64,000 nt of DNA. Origin: AC-32 sp963788215 (lineage in GTDB: Bacteria; Actinomycetota; Thermoleophilia; Gaiellales; Gaiellaceae). The position numbers and the translations under genes are program-made. Where the stretch lies: assembly GCA_963788215.1 (NCBI GenBank), contig CAWBFX010000010.1, positions 558,001-622,000 of the forward strand, written 5' to 3'. Positions 15,810 through 24,538 of this stretch are shown here, in pieces (within the stretch, counting starts at the first letter, position 1; every line of letters starts with the position of its first letter). The notes under the pieces are model-generated. The model was not told where the DNA came from and made no database searches. It saw nothing but the letters and a program-made list of their open reading frames with translations.

Positions 15810-16766
15810 ATGATCGTCACCGTCACGATGAACGCGGCGATCGACCGGACGCTGACCGTCCCGAATTTCCAGCGCGGCCAGCGCCACCGCGCGAGCGAGG
15901 GCATGACGCTGGCCGGCGGCAAGGGGATCAACATCGCGCGTGCCCTGAAGCGGCTCGGCGTCCCCGTGGTCGCCACAGGGCTCGCGGGCGGCGGCAACGG
16001 CACGCGCATCGTCGAGGACCTGACCGCCGAGGCGATCCTGAACGACTTCGTCCGGATCGAGGAGGACTCGCGCACGTCGACCGCGATCGTCGATCCGGCC
16101 GGAGGCACCTACACCGAGGTGAACGAGTGGGGCCCGCGCGTTCAGGCGCAGGAGCTGGACATGCTGCTCGAGAAGCTCATCTACCTCTCTCGCGGCGCCG
16201 ACTACGTGATCTTCGCCGGCTCGCTCCCTCGCGGGATCGAGGACGGCTTCTACGCGGAGGCGATCCGCGAGCTCAACCGGCGCGGCGTCCTGACCGTGCT
16301 GGACTCCGCGGGCGAGGCGCTGCGCCTGGGCGCGCAGGCCGAGCCGTTCCTCGTCTCGCCGAACGAGCGCGAGGCCGAAGCGCTCGTCGGCCAGGAGTTC
16401 CACGACGACGACGACTTCCTCGGCGGGCTCGAGGCGATCGCTGAGGTCGGCGCGCGCAACGTCCTGATCACGCGTGAGTCGGGCTGCTGGGCGCTGCTCC
16501 GCTCCGAGCGCGAGCCGCGCCGCTACCGCGTGCTTGCGCCGCGCATCGACCCGGTCTCGGCGGTGGGCTCGGGCGACGTCCTGCTCGCCGCCTTCATCGC
16601 GGCGCGCCTCGAGCAGCGCTCCGACGAGGAGGCCCTCCGGTTCGCCGTCGCGGCCGGCGCGGCGTCCACGCTGGAGCTCGGCGCGGGCCGCTTCGAGGAG
16701 CGCGAGGCGGGCCGTCTCGTCTCCGGCGTCGAGGTGGCGCAGCTCGAGCCGGTGGCCGAGTCGTAG
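15810..16766 (+). CDS. PfkB-family sugar kinase (1-phosphofructokinase/tagatose-6-phosphate kinase-like)
   Basis: A 318-residue protein starting MIVTVTMNAAIDRTLTVPNF, which is characteristic of the 1-phosphofructokinase/LacC branch. The substrate-binding GGKGINIARALKRLGVPV motif lies near 36-53 and the catalytic-base motif VSAVGSGDVLLAAFIA near 250 (the ribokinase family normally has G-A/S-G-D). The enzyme would phosphorylate a fructose-phosphate or tagatose-phosphate. No fru PTS genes are adjacent, so the natural substrate is open. It is followed by purine genes after a 34-nt gap. Confidence 0.88.
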   Translation: MIVTVTMNAAIDRTLTVPNFQRGQRHRASEGMTLAGGKGINIARALKRLGVPVVATGLAGGGNGTRIVEDLTAEAILNDFVRIEEDSRTSTAIVDPAGGTYTEVNEWGPRVQAQELDMLLEKLIYLSRGADYVIFAGSLPRGIEDGFYAEAIRELNRRGVLTVLDSAGEALRLGAQAEPFLVSPNEREAEALVGQEFHDDDDFLGGLEAIAEVGARNVLITRESGCWALLRSEREPRRYRVLAPRIDPVSAVGSGDVLLAAFIAARLEQRSDEEALRFAVAAGAASTLELGAGRFEEREAGRLVSGVEVAQLEPVAES

Positions 16767-16800
16767 CCGTCCAGGGTCGCTGCTACGATCGCCGGTCCCT

Positions 16801-17958
16801 GTGGAAGTAGAGATCGGGAGAGGGAAAAAGGCTCGTCAGGCCTACGGCTTCGACGACATCGCGATCGTGCCCTCCCGCCGCACGCGCGATCCGCAGGACG
16901 TCGACATCGGCTGGAAGCTCGGCCCGCACCTGCTCGAGCTGCCGCTGCTCGCCTCGGCGATGGACGGCGTCGTCTCGCCCCACGTCGCGATCGAGCTGGG
17001 CAAGCTCGGAGGGCTCGGCGTGCTCAACCTCGAGGGCATCTTCGCCCGCTACGAGGACGCGGACGGCCAGCTCGCGAAGATCGCCAAGCTGCCGAAGGAG
17101 CGCGCGACGGCCGGGATGCAGAAGATCTACAGCGAGCCGGTCAAGCCGGAGCTGATCGCCCAGCGGATCCGGGAGATCAAGAAGGACGACGTGCTCGCGG
17201 CGGGCTCGCTCACGCCGCAGAAGGTGCGCGACTACTACGAGGTGGCGCTCGACGCGGGGCTCGACATCCTGGTCATCCAGGGCACGGTCGTCTCTGCCGA
17301 GCACGTCTCCTCGAACGGGCACGCGCTCAACCTGAAGGAGTTCATCGCCTCGCTGCCGGTGCCGGTGATAGTCGGCGGCTGCGCGTCGTACCAGACGGCG
17401 CTGCACCTGATGCGCACCGGAGCCGAGGGCGTGCTCGTCGGCGTCGGGCCGGGCCAGGCCTGCACGACGCGCGGGGTGCTCGGCGTCGGCGTTCCGCAGG
17501 CGACCGCGATCTCCGATGCGGCGGCAGCCCGGGTGCAGCATCTGCTCGAGACAGGCAAGTACGTGAACGTGATCGCCGACGGCGGCATGCGCACCGGCGG
17601 TGACATCTCCAAGGCGATCGCCTGCGGCGCCGATGCGGTCATGATCGGCTCGCCGCTCGCCCGCGCGAAGGAGGCGCCCGGCCGCGGCTACCACTGGGGG
17701 ATGGCGACCTTCCACCCGACGCTGCCGCGCGGCGCGCGAGTGGCCGTGGAGCAGAACGGGACGCTGGAGCAGATCGTGATCGGCCCGGCGACCGAGAACG
17801 ACGGGACGTTCAATCTGATGGGCGCGCTGCGAACGTCGATGGCCACATGCGGCTACGAGTCGATCCACGACTTCCAGAAGGCCGAGGTGATGCTCGCGCC
17901 GTCGATCAAGACCGAGGGCAAGTCGCTGCAGCAAGCTCAAAAGGTCGGAATGGGCTGA
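16801..17958 (+). CDS. guaB3: GuaB3-type IMP dehydrogenase-related protein
   Basis: The 385-residue TIM-barrel protein starts at GTG 16801 (VEVEIGRGKKARQAYGFDDI). It contains the IMPDH catalytic-loop region GVGPGQACTTRGVLGVG with its cysteine near 220, and ADGGMRTGGDISKAIACGAD. It has no CBS pair between the barrel strands. This CBS-less short form, about 375-390 residues, matches the GuaB3 family found beside guaB/guaA in actinobacteria. A role in GMP/IMP interconversion is expected; whether it makes XMP or works in the reductase direction is not decided by the sequence. It overlaps guaA by 1 bp. Confidence 0.9.
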   Translation: MEVEIGRGKKARQAYGFDDIAIVPSRRTRDPQDVDIGWKLGPHLLELPLLASAMDGVVSPHVAIELGKLGGLGVLNLEGIFARYEDADGQLAKIAKLPKERATAGMQKIYSEPVKPELIAQRIREIKKDDVLAAGSLTPQKVRDYYEVALDAGLDILVIQGTVVSAEHVSSNGHALNLKEFIASLPVPVIVGGCASYQTALHLMRTGAEGVLVGVGPGQACTTRGVLGVGVPQATAISDAAAARVQHLLETGKYVNVIADGGMRTGGDISKAIACGADAVMIGSPLARAKEAPGRGYHWGMATFHPTLPRGARVAVEQNGTLEQIVIGPATENDGTFNLMGALRTSMATCGYESIHDFQKAEVMLAPSIKTEGKSLQQAQKVGMG

Positions 17959-19529
17959 TGGGCGAGGTCGTCCCTCTTCCGGTTGCCGAGACTGGCCCGG
18001 AGGAGCGGCCGGTGCTCGTCCTCGACCTCGGCGGCCAGTACGCGCAGCTGATCGCGCGCCGGGTCCGTGAGGCGCGGGTCTACTCCGAGCTCGTCTCGCA
18101 CCGGATCTCGGCTGCGGAGGCGCGGGCGCGGCGGCCTCGCGCACTGGTTCTGTCGGGCGGACCGGCGTCGGTGTACGCCGAGGATGCGCCGCGGATCGAC
18201 CCGGAGCTCTTCTCGCTGGGCATCCCGACGCTCGGCATCTGCTACGGGATGCAGCTGATGGCGCAGGAGCTCGGCGGGTCCGTCGAGCGGACCGGCGTCT
18301 CCGAGTTCGGCAAGACAGCGGTCCACGTCGGCGGCCGGCTCGGAGAAGGCCTCCCCGAGGAGCAGACGGCCTGGATGAGCCATCGCGACTCCGTCGCCGC
18401 GCCGCCGGAGGGCGCGGAGGTGACGGCGTCGTCTCCGGCCGCGCCGATCGCGGCGTTCGAGGACCCGAAGCGGCTGCTCTACGGAGTCCAGTTCCACCCC
18501 GAGGTCGTGCACACGCCGCACGGCCAGGACCTGCTGAAGAACTTCCTCTACGAGGTCGCGGACGCGCCTCCGACCTGGACTGCGGCGGCGGTGATCGAGG
18601 AGCAGGTCGAGCGGATCCGCGCGCAGGTGGGGTCGGACCGCGTTCTCTGTGCGTTGTCTGGCGGCGTCGACTCGGCGGTCGCGGCGCTGCTCGTCCACAA
18701 GGCCGTCGGCGACCAGCTCGTCTGCGTCTTCGTCGACCACGGGCTCCTGCGCAAGAACGAGGCCGCGCAGGTGGTCGAGACCTTCGAGGGGCACTTCCAC
18801 GTGCCCCTGGTTCATGTCTCCGCGGAGGAGCGCTTCCTCGCAAGGCTGGACGGCGTCTCCGACCCGGAGCAGAAGCGCAAGGCGGTCGGCGAGGAGTTCA
18901 TCCGCGTGTTCGAGGAGGAGTCGAAGCGGCTCGGCACGATCCGCCACCTCGTCCAGGGAACGCTCTACTCGGACGTGATCGAGTCCGGCGGCGACGACGC
19001 GGTGGCCGCAAAGATCAAGTCCCATCACAACGTCGGCGGCCTGCCGGAGGACATGGAGATGGATCTCGTCGAGCCCCTGCGGCTCCTGTTCAAGGACGAG
19101 GTTCGGCGCGTGGGCGAGGAGCTGGGGCTGCCGGAGGCGATGGTCTGGCGCCAGCCGTTCCCGGGGCCGGGGCTGGCGATCCGGATCATCGGGGAGGTCA
19201 ACCACGAGCGGCTCGAGATCCTCCGCGAGGCGGACGCGATCCTGCAGGAAGAGGTTCGCCGCGCGGGGCTCTACCGCGAGCTCTGGCAGTCGTTCACCGT
19301 GCTGCCCGCAATCCGTTCCGTCGGCGTGCAGGGCGACGAGCGGACGTACGGCTACCCCATCGTTATCCGCGCGGTCACGTCCGACGACGCGATGACCGCC
19401 GACTGGGCGCGCCTGCCCTACGACCTGCTGGAGACGATCTCCTCGCGGATCGTGAACGAGGTGCCGGCCGTGAACCGGGTGGTGCTCGACATCACGTCGA
19501 AGCCCCCGTCGACGATCGAGTGGGAGTGA
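17958..19529 (+). CDS. guaA: GMP synthase (glutamine-hydrolysing)
   Basis: This 523-residue enzyme aminates XMP to GMP. The class I glutamine amidotransferase domain (about 15-205) has LDLGGQYAQLIARRVREA, the nucleophile in LGICYGMQLMAQELGG (about 95) and the His-Glu pair in YGVQFHPEVVHTP (about 177). The ATP-pyrophosphatase domain has the P-loop CALSGGVDSAVAALLVHKA (about 230). The dimerisation C-terminus ends normally in TSKPPSTIEWE. The start ATG overlaps the guaB3 stop (TGATG). Its last 38 bp overlap the convergent phospholipase-D-like gene. Confidence 0.96.
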   Translation: MGEVVPLPVAETGPEERPVLVLDLGGQYAQLIARRVREARVYSELVSHRISAAEARARRPRALVLSGGPASVYAEDAPRIDPELFSLGIPTLGICYGMQLMAQELGGSVERTGVSEFGKTAVHVGGRLGEGLPEEQTAWMSHRDSVAAPPEGAEVTASSPAAPIAAFEDPKRLLYGVQFHPEVVHTPHGQDLLKNFLYEVADAPPTWTAAAVIEEQVERIRAQVGSDRVLCALSGGVDSAVAALLVHKAVGDQLVCVFVDHGLLRKNEAAQVVETFEGHFHVPLVHVSAEERFLARLDGVSDPEQKRKAVGEEFIRVFEEESKRLGTIRHLVQGTLYSDVIESGGDDAVAAKIKSHHNVGGLPEDMEMDLVEPLRLLFKDEVRRVGEELGLPEAMVWRQPFPGPGLAIRIIGEVNHERLEILREADAILQEEVRRAGLYRELWQSFTVLPAIRSVGVQGDERTYGYPIVIRAVTSDDAMTADWARLPYDLLETISSRIVNEVPAVNRVVLDITSKPPSTIEWE

Positions 19530-20563
19530 CGGGCGGGTAGCGCTCGCGCACCTCGTCGACGAACGCGCCTAGCTGCTTCGCCACCTCGGGGTCCTCGAGC
19601 TCCACCACGTTCTCGGCGTTCTGCTCGCCCGAGTGCGAGAGATTGAACGAGCCGACGAAGACCGTGTCGTCGGCGACGACGACCTTGGCGTGCATGAAGT
19701 CGTGGAGGCTCCCGGGGGCCCACGGCGTCGAGTTCTTGCCGGAGAAGGACCCAGCGAGCACCTGCTGGAGGAGCGGGATCTTCCAGGCCACCGTCCCTTG
19801 CGCCTCCCACTGACGCAGCACGTCCTCCACCTGGGTCGCGTCCACGCAACCTGCGATGTCGCCCTTTCCGTCCGCGATCCGCTGCGCCAGGGTCGCCAGC
19901 ACAGGCGCCGACGTGATCACCGGCGAGCAGATCCGCACCTTCTCGGCGCGTCCGACCTTCTTTGCGATCCGGTGCGTCAAAGCCTCGGCGAAACCGGGCG
20001 TGAACCAAGCCCTCACGCGCAACCCGTCGACCTCTACCGGCCGCGGCTCGGCGGCGAAGCCGCTGCGCTCGACGTCGCCGTCGCGCCAGAGCTCCTCGAA
20101 GTCGAGCGTGAACGGCTTCGCGATATCGGCCGAATCGACGGTGACGACCACGTTCTCCTGGCGCGACCAGGAGTCGTCGGTCCAGTTCATGGAGCCCGTC
20201 CAGACCGACTCGCCGTCCCGGACCACGAACTTGTGGTGCATCAGGTCCGGGACGCCCGCGATCGCCTTGGAGGGCACGCCGAGCGCCGAGATCAGCGCGA
20301 CGTCCGGCTCGGGCGGCGGCGGGACCGGGATCGGGTTCGGCGTGGTCGACGTTGTAGAGGATCCGCACCGCGACGCCGCGCGCGGCAGCGTCACGGATCG
20401 CGCTGGCGACGACCTCGCGAGTCTCGGGCCCGAGGTTGAAGTCGTACTGTGCGAGGTCGAGCGAGTGTTGCGCGCCGCCGAGGAATTCCGCGACGAGGCG
20501 CGCGATCTCCGGCGGCTGCTGGCCGCCGTCCGTCAGAGTCCGGATGCGGATGGACGAGCTCAT
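19492..20563 (-). pseudogene. Phospholipase D-like protein with two HKD motifs, one frame disruption
   Basis: ATG 20563 gives MSSSIRIRTLTDGGQQPPEI and reads in one frame to about YNVDH. The conserved continuation NPIPVPPPPEPDVALISALG lies in another frame after one extra base near 20330-20345. Both catalytic HxK motifs follow: HHKFVVRDGESVWTGSMNWT and HAKVVVADDTVFVGSFNLSH. The protein would be about 355 residues, a normal two-domain PLD-superfamily member acting on phosphodiester bonds (lipid or nucleic acid). The stop lies inside guaA on the opposite strand. Intactness of everything but one base suggests a sequence error or very recent mutation. Confidence 0.82.
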
Positions 20564-20564
20564 T

Positions 20565-20629
20565 CCCGCTACCGGTGCCGGCAAAGCCGCCACCTACGCT
20601 CATTGATGAGCTCCGTCGAGCCTACGCTC
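20565..20629. repeat. Dispersed intergenic repeat, copy A
   Basis: The stretch starting TTCCCGCTACCGGTGCCGGC and containing AAAGCCGCCACCTACGCTC and AGCCTACGCTC matches copy B at 35747-35809 over nearly its whole length. It lies between two divergent genes. The unit CCTACGCTCATTGA also occurs twice within this copy. Confidence 0.65.
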
Positions 20630-21136
20630 ATTGACCGGTTGGCGCGTGCCCGGATCGGCGCGACCTTCAACTTCTATCGTGACGGCGAGGGCTCGGGCCT
20701 GCGGCGTGAGCGGCTCCGCGCCTACCTCGAGAGCCGCCGCGACGCGCCGCTGCTGGTCGTCGGCGAGGCCGCAGGCTATCGAGGCGCCCGCGTCTCCGGG
20801 ATTCCGTTCACGTCCGAGCGCCAGCTGACCGGCGCCGGCCCGGCCGAAGCCAGCGCGACGATCGTCCACCGCGTGCTCGTCGAGCTCGGTCTCGAGGAAA
20901 GCGTTCTCCTCTGGAACGTCGTCCCAACGCATCCGGGCACCGAGAGCTCGAACCGCTCGCCGCGCCGGGACGAGATCGCCGGTGGGTTGCCGTTCGCCCG
21001 CGAGCTCGCTCGGAGTCGCCGCGTGATCGCCGTCGGCCGCCTCGCCGAGGGCGCGCTGGGCGCGCCGTACGTCCGACATCCGAGCCGCGGCGGCGCCGGG
21101 GCCTTTCGGGCCGGCCTGCGAAGATTGCTCGCGTGA
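20606..21136 (+). CDS. Uracil-DNA glycosylase superfamily protein
   Basis: The 176-residue protein starts at ATG 20606 within repeat copy A. It shows the UDG-superfamily pattern: a strand followed by the substrate loop VVGEAAGYRGARVSGIPFTS, the central WNVVPTHPG segment, and the C-terminal motif VRHPSRGGAGAF corresponding to H-P-S. Such enzymes remove uracil or related lesions from DNA. The usual catalytic Asp of family 1 is not evident, so it belongs to a less-characterised branch. It overlaps the MFS gene start by 4 bp. Confidence 0.75.
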   Translation: MSSVEPTLIDRLARARIGATFNFYRDGEGSGLRRERLRAYLESRRDAPLLVVGEAAGYRGARVSGIPFTSERQLTGAGPAEASATIVHRVLVELGLEESVLLWNVVPTHPGTESSNRSPRRDEIAGGLPFARELARSRRVIAVGRLAEGALGAPYVRHPSRGGAGAFRAGLRRLLA

Positions 21137-22347
21137 ACGACTACCCGGTCGCGCGCAACACGCTGCTGCTGGCCTCGTCGCTCGCGGCACTCTCGGGCAT
21201 GCTCCAGCTCGGGGTCGCCGTCGCGACGACGTCGCTCGTGCTCGTGACCGGGATCGAGGGGATCCTCGGCCTCGGGCCGGCGATCTTCCTCGTCGCCGGC
21301 GCGGTCAGCGCGCTCCCGGCCGGAAGGCTGATGGACCGCTTCGGGCGCGTGCCGGTGCTGGCCGGGGGCTTCGGCCTCGGCGTCGCCGGCTGCCTGCTGA
21401 CGGCACTCGCCTGCGGGATCGAGTCGGGGCCGCTGCTCGTGGCCGGGTTCGTCGCCGTGGGGAGCGCGATGGGAATCGCGCTGCTCGCGCGAACCGCCGC
21501 CGGCGACATGTACCCGCCCGAGCGCCGCGCCCGCGGCATCTCGCTCGTGCTCTTCGGCGCCGTCTTCGGCGCGATCCTCGGGCCGACCGTCTTCAGCCCG
21601 CTCTTCGCCGGCCGGGACCTCGACGCCCAGGCGCTCGTCGTGCCCTGGCTCGTGGCTGCCGGCATCGTGGCCGTCGGCGTCGTGCTCGTGCTCGCCGTCC
21701 GTCCCGACCCCAGCCTCGCCCGGCCGCTCGCGCAGGGCGCCGCCGAGGAACCCGCCGCGCCGCTCCGGGAGATCCTTCGCCGGCCGGGCGTCCCGACCGC
21801 GCTGCTCGGCGCCCTCGCCAGCTTCGCGGTGATGGTCGCCGTGATGAACCTGACCGGCTACATGATGGTCGGCCAGGGCCACATGCAGTCGGACGTGTTC
21901 CCGGTGATCAGCGCGCACATCGTCGGGATGTACGGCCTGGTGCTCGTGGTCGGCGACCTGATCGACCGCCTCGGCCGTCGCACGGCTCTCGTCGGGGGAC
22001 TCGCGGTGATGGGCGTCTCGACGCTCGCCCTCGCCCGGACCGAGAGCATCCTGGCCACCGGCGTCGCGCTCTTCGGGCTCGGGCTCGGCTGGAGCTTCTC
22101 CTACGTCGCCGCCACCTCGGAGCTGGTCGATCTGGCGCGGCCGTCGGAGCGAGGGCGCCTGATCGGCTTCAACGACCTGCTGTCGGGGTCCGTCGGCGGT
22201 GCGCTCGCGCTGCTCGGCGGCCTTGCTTACACCCACGCCGGCCGGAACAGCATCGCCCTCGGGGGCGCGGTCGCCGTGGCGCTGCCGGCGCTCTGGATCG
22301 CGCTCTCGCCTCGCCCGCCGGCCCCGCTCCAGGAGGCGCCTGCGTGA
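21133..22347 (+). CDS. MFS transporter
   Basis: The 404-residue protein from GTG 21133 has about 12 hydrophobic helices. It contains the loop 2-3 signature GRLMDRFGRVPVLAGGFGLG near 57-76 and a second-half equivalent DLIDRLGRRTALVGGLAV near 276. A cytoplasmic linker lies at about 195-215. This is a drug/metabolite-type major facilitator. The exported or imported compound cannot be predicted. Its start overlaps the glycosylase-like gene (GTGA). Confidence 0.9.
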   Translation: MNDYPVARNTLLLASSLAALSGMLQLGVAVATTSLVLVTGIEGILGLGPAIFLVAGAVSALPAGRLMDRFGRVPVLAGGFGLGVAGCLLTALACGIESGPLLVAGFVAVGSAMGIALLARTAAGDMYPPERRARGISLVLFGAVFGAILGPTVFSPLFAGRDLDAQALVVPWLVAAGIVAVGVVLVLAVRPDPSLARPLAQGAAEEPAAPLREILRRPGVPTALLGALASFAVMVAVMNLTGYMMVGQGHMQSDVFPVISAHIVGMYGLVLVVGDLIDRLGRRTALVGGLAVMGVSTLALARTESILATGVALFGLGLGWSFSYVAATSELVDLARPSERGRLIGFNDLLSGSVGGALALLGGLAYTHAGRNSIALGGAVAVALPALWIALSPRPPAPLQEAPA

Positions 22348-22385
22348 CGATTGGTACGGCGTGACTGTTGGTACACTGCGTCCCC

Positions 22386-22402
22386 GGCGGGCCGAGCCCG
22401 CC
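22386..22402 (+). promoter_or_regulatory. Leader hairpin immediately before rplM
   Basis: GGCGGGC (22386-22392) pairs with GCCCGCC (22396-22402) around CGA, ending 6 nt before the rplM ATG at 22409. No Shine-Dalgarno sequence is visible, so the hairpin occupies the ribosome-entry region. Autoregulation by L13 or S9 is a possible role. Confidence 0.45.
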
Positions 22403-22408
22403 GCTTCT

Positions 22409-22846
22409 ATGCAAAAGACCTGGAACGCAAAGCCGGGCGAGATCGAGCGCCGCTGGTATCTCGTCGACGCCGAAGGAAAGACGCTGGGACGTCTCGCTAC
22501 GCAGATCGCTGACACGCTCCGCGGCAAGACGAAGCCCGAGTACACGCCGCACGTGGACACGGGCGACTTCGTCGTCGTCGTGAACGCCGAGAAGATCGCG
22601 GTCACCGGGAACAAGCTCGAGGACAAGATGTACTACCGCCACTCGGGCTACCCGGGCGGCCTCCGCGCCCGCCCGCTCAAGGACCAGCTCGCGCGGCAGC
22701 CGACGGAGGTGCTGCGCAAGGCCGTCAAAGGGATGCTCCCCCGGAACCGGCTCTCGCGCGCCCAGATCAAGAAGCTGAAGATCTACGCCGGCCCCGAGCA
22801 CCCACACGAGGCGCAGGCGCCAACTGAGTTGGAGTTGAGCACATGA
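22409..22846 (+). CDS. rplM: 50S ribosomal protein L13
   Basis: This 145-residue early-assembly protein of the large subunit starts at ATG 22409 (MQKTWNAKPGEIERRWYLVD). Family landmarks are DAEGKTLGRLATQIADTLRG, YTPHVDTGDFVVVVNAEKI, YYRHSGYPGGLR, VLRKAVKGMLPRNRLSR and LKIYAGPEHPHEAQ. It is coupled to rpsI by a 4-bp overlap (ATGA), the usual operon. Upstream is a 7-bp GC hairpin and a possible TACACT -10 box at about 22371-22376. Confidence 0.97.
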   Translation: MQKTWNAKPGEIERRWYLVDAEGKTLGRLATQIADTLRGKTKPEYTPHVDTGDFVVVVNAEKIAVTGNKLEDKMYYRHSGYPGGLRARPLKDQLARQPTEVLRKAVKGMLPRNRLSRAQIKKLKIYAGPEHPHEAQAPTELELST

Positions 22847-23238
22847 ACGAGATCGCGCAGTACAGAGGAACCGGCAAGCGGAAGACCTCCGTCGCGCGCG
22901 TGATCCTGCGCCCGGGCGACGGCACGACCTGGTTCAACGGCCGCACGATCGAGGCCTACTTCCCGCGTGCGACGCACCGCGAGGTCGCGCTCGCGCCGCT
23001 GAAGGTGGCCGGTGTCGAGGGCACGTTCGACCTGCGCGTCCGCGTTCACGGCGGCGGGCCGAGCGGCCAGGCGGGCGCAGTCCGCCACGGCATCGCCCGC
23101 GCGCTCGTCGAGGCCGATCCGGAGCTCCGCGTCGCTCTCAAGCGGGCCGGGTTCCTGACGCGCGACGCGAGGATCGTCGAGCGCAAGAAGGCCGGCCTCC
23201 ACAAGGCCCGCAAGGCGCCTCAGTTCAGTAAGCGCTAA
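22843..23238 (+). CDS. rpsI: 30S ribosomal protein S9
   Basis: The 131-residue small-subunit protein reads YRGTGKRKTSVARVILRPGD at its N-terminus, has VRVHGGGPSGQAGAVRHGIA in the centre, and ends with the basic tail KKAGLHKARKAPQFSKR that reaches the ribosomal P-site. It forms an operon with rplM through an ATGA overlap. glmM follows 37 nt later with its own putative -10 box, as in other actinobacteria. Confidence 0.97.
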   Translation: MNEIAQYRGTGKRKTSVARVILRPGDGTTWFNGRTIEAYFPRATHREVALAPLKVAGVEGTFDLRVRVHGGGPSGQAGAVRHGIARALVEADPELRVALKRAGFLTRDARIVERKKAGLHKARKAPQFSKR

Positions 23239-23261
23239 AGCTCGCTCTAGCGCCAGGACGG

Positions 23262-23267
23262 TAATCT
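23262..23267 (+). promoter_or_regulatory. Putative leaderless -10 box (TAATCT) for glmM
   Basis: TAATCT is followed by 8 nt and GTG 23276, with no Shine-Dalgarno sequence. Confidence 0.5.
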
Positions 23268-23275
23268 CCGCCGCC

Positions 23276-24538
23276 GTGGCCAGGCGTTATTTCGGGACGG
23301 ACGGGGTCCGCGGGGTCGTCGGCGAGGACCTGACGCCGGAGCTCGTCGAGCGGCTCGGCAAGGCCGCGACGCTCTGGTCGGACGGCGGGCGGGTCTTCGT
23401 CGGCCGCGACACGCGAGCATCAGGGCCCGAGCTCGAGGAGGCGTTCGCGCGCGGAGTCGTCTCGGCGGGCGGAAACGCCGTCGTCGCGGGTGTCCTGCCG
23501 ACGCCGGCGGTCGCCCTGCTCACCCTCGATCTCGGGGCGGTGATCTCCGCTTCGCACAACCCGCCCGAGTACAACGGCGTCAAGTTCTTCGACCGCGAAG
23601 GGCGGAAGCTGTCGGACGCCTCCGAGGAGGAGATCGAGGCGCTGCTCGACGCGCCGGCGCCGGGGGGCGGCGCGATCGACCGCGTGTCCGTCGCGACGGA
23701 CAGCTACCTCGAGCACATCCTCGACCGCTTCGGCTCCGATCTGAGCGGGCTCCGGGTGGTCGTCGACTGCGCGAACGGCGCCTACTGGGAGATCGCGCCG
23801 AAGGCCTTCGAGCGCCTCGGCGCAGACGTGACGGCGATCGGAGCCGAGCCGGACGGCACCAACATCAACCAGGGCTGTGGCGCCACCGACCTCGCCGCCT
23901 TGCAACACAGTGTTACAAGCACGGGTTCCGACCTCGGGATCGCGTTCGACGGCGACGGCGACCGGATGCTGGCCGTCGACGCGCGCGGGGAGGTCGTCGA
24001 CGGCGACCAGATCATCGCGATCCTGATGCTCGATCTCGAGGTCGAGCTCGTCGCGGTGACGGTCATGACGAACCTCGGGTTCCACCGCCTGGCCGCGGAG
24101 CGCGGCGTCCGCGTGATCACGACGGACGTCGGCGACCGCTACGTGCTCGAGGCGCTGCTCCGCGAGGGGGGCCTGCTGGGCGGCGAGCAGTCGGGCCACC
24201 TCATCTACCTGCGCGACCACGTGACCGGCGACGGCCTCGCCGCGGGCCTCCTCCTGTGCAGTGCGCTGAAGGGCCGGACGCTCGAGGAAGCGGCGGCCGT
24301 CATGCCGCGCTTTCCACAGGTCACGGCGAACGTCCGCGTCGCGAGGCGCGAGCTTCCCGAGAGCGTTCGCGCGGAGGTCGAGCGCCTCAACGAAAAATTC
24401 GACGGAAACGGCCGCGTTCTCGTCCGCCCGTCGGGCACCGAGCCCCTGATCCGCATCCTCGCCGAGGCGGAAAATGAGGCCGTTGCGCAGGAGGCCTGTG
24501 GTACCATCCGCGCTCTCGTAACACGAGAGCTCGGCTGA
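23276..24538 (+). CDS. glmM: Phosphoglucosamine mutase
   Basis: The enzyme converts glucosamine-6-phosphate to glucosamine-1-phosphate for UDP-GlcNAc synthesis. It is 420 residues long, slightly shorter than the usual 440-450. It starts ARRYFGTDGVRGVVGEDLTP; the phosphoserine loop is ISASHNPPEYNGVKFF (about 90), the Mg-binding loop FDGDGDRML (about 222), the sugar-binding GGEQSGHLI (about 302) and the phosphate loop RPSGTEPLIRILAE (about 385). A 19-bp palindromic repeat lies in frame in the LQHSVTST region at 23898-23916. glmS follows in the pathway and on the chromosome. Confidence 0.96.
   Translation: MARRYFGTDGVRGVVGEDLTPELVERLGKAATLWSDGGRVFVGRDTRASGPELEEAFARGVVSAGGNAVVAGVLPTPAVALLTLDLGAVISASHNPPEYNGVKFFDREGRKLSDASEEEIEALLDAPAPGGGAIDRVSVATDSYLEHILDRFGSDLSGLRVVVDCANGAYWEIAPKAFERLGADVTAIGAEPDGTNINQGCGATDLAALQHSVTSTGSDLGIAFDGDGDRMLAVDARGEVVDGDQIIAILMLDLEVELVAVTVMTNLGFHRLAAERGVRVITTDVGDRYVLEALLREGGLLGGEQSGHLIYLRDHVTGDGLAAGLLLCSALKGRTLEEAAAVMPRFPQVTANVRVARRELPESVRAEVERLNEKFDGNGRVLVRPSGTEPLIRILAEAENEAVAQEACGTIRALVTRELG
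23898..23916 (-). repeat. 19-bp AT-rich palindromic repeat, copy 2 (inside glmM)
   Basis: On the minus strand it reads GTAACACTGTGTTGCAAGG, 18/19 identical to copy 1 at 3450-3468. On the plus strand the surrounding 21 nt form the near-palindrome CTTGCAACAC-A-GTGTTACAAG. It is tolerated in frame between two conserved glmM segments. Confidence 0.65.
24512..24530 (+). other. Perfect 8-bp hairpin at the 3' end of glmM
   Basis: GCTCTCGT (24512-24519) pairs with ACGAGAGC (24523-24530) around AAC, just before the glmM stop. It could act as an attenuator or RNA-stability element between glmM and glmS. A second, weaker hairpin CCCCG-ACG-CGGGG follows at 24543-24555. Confidence 0.4.
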
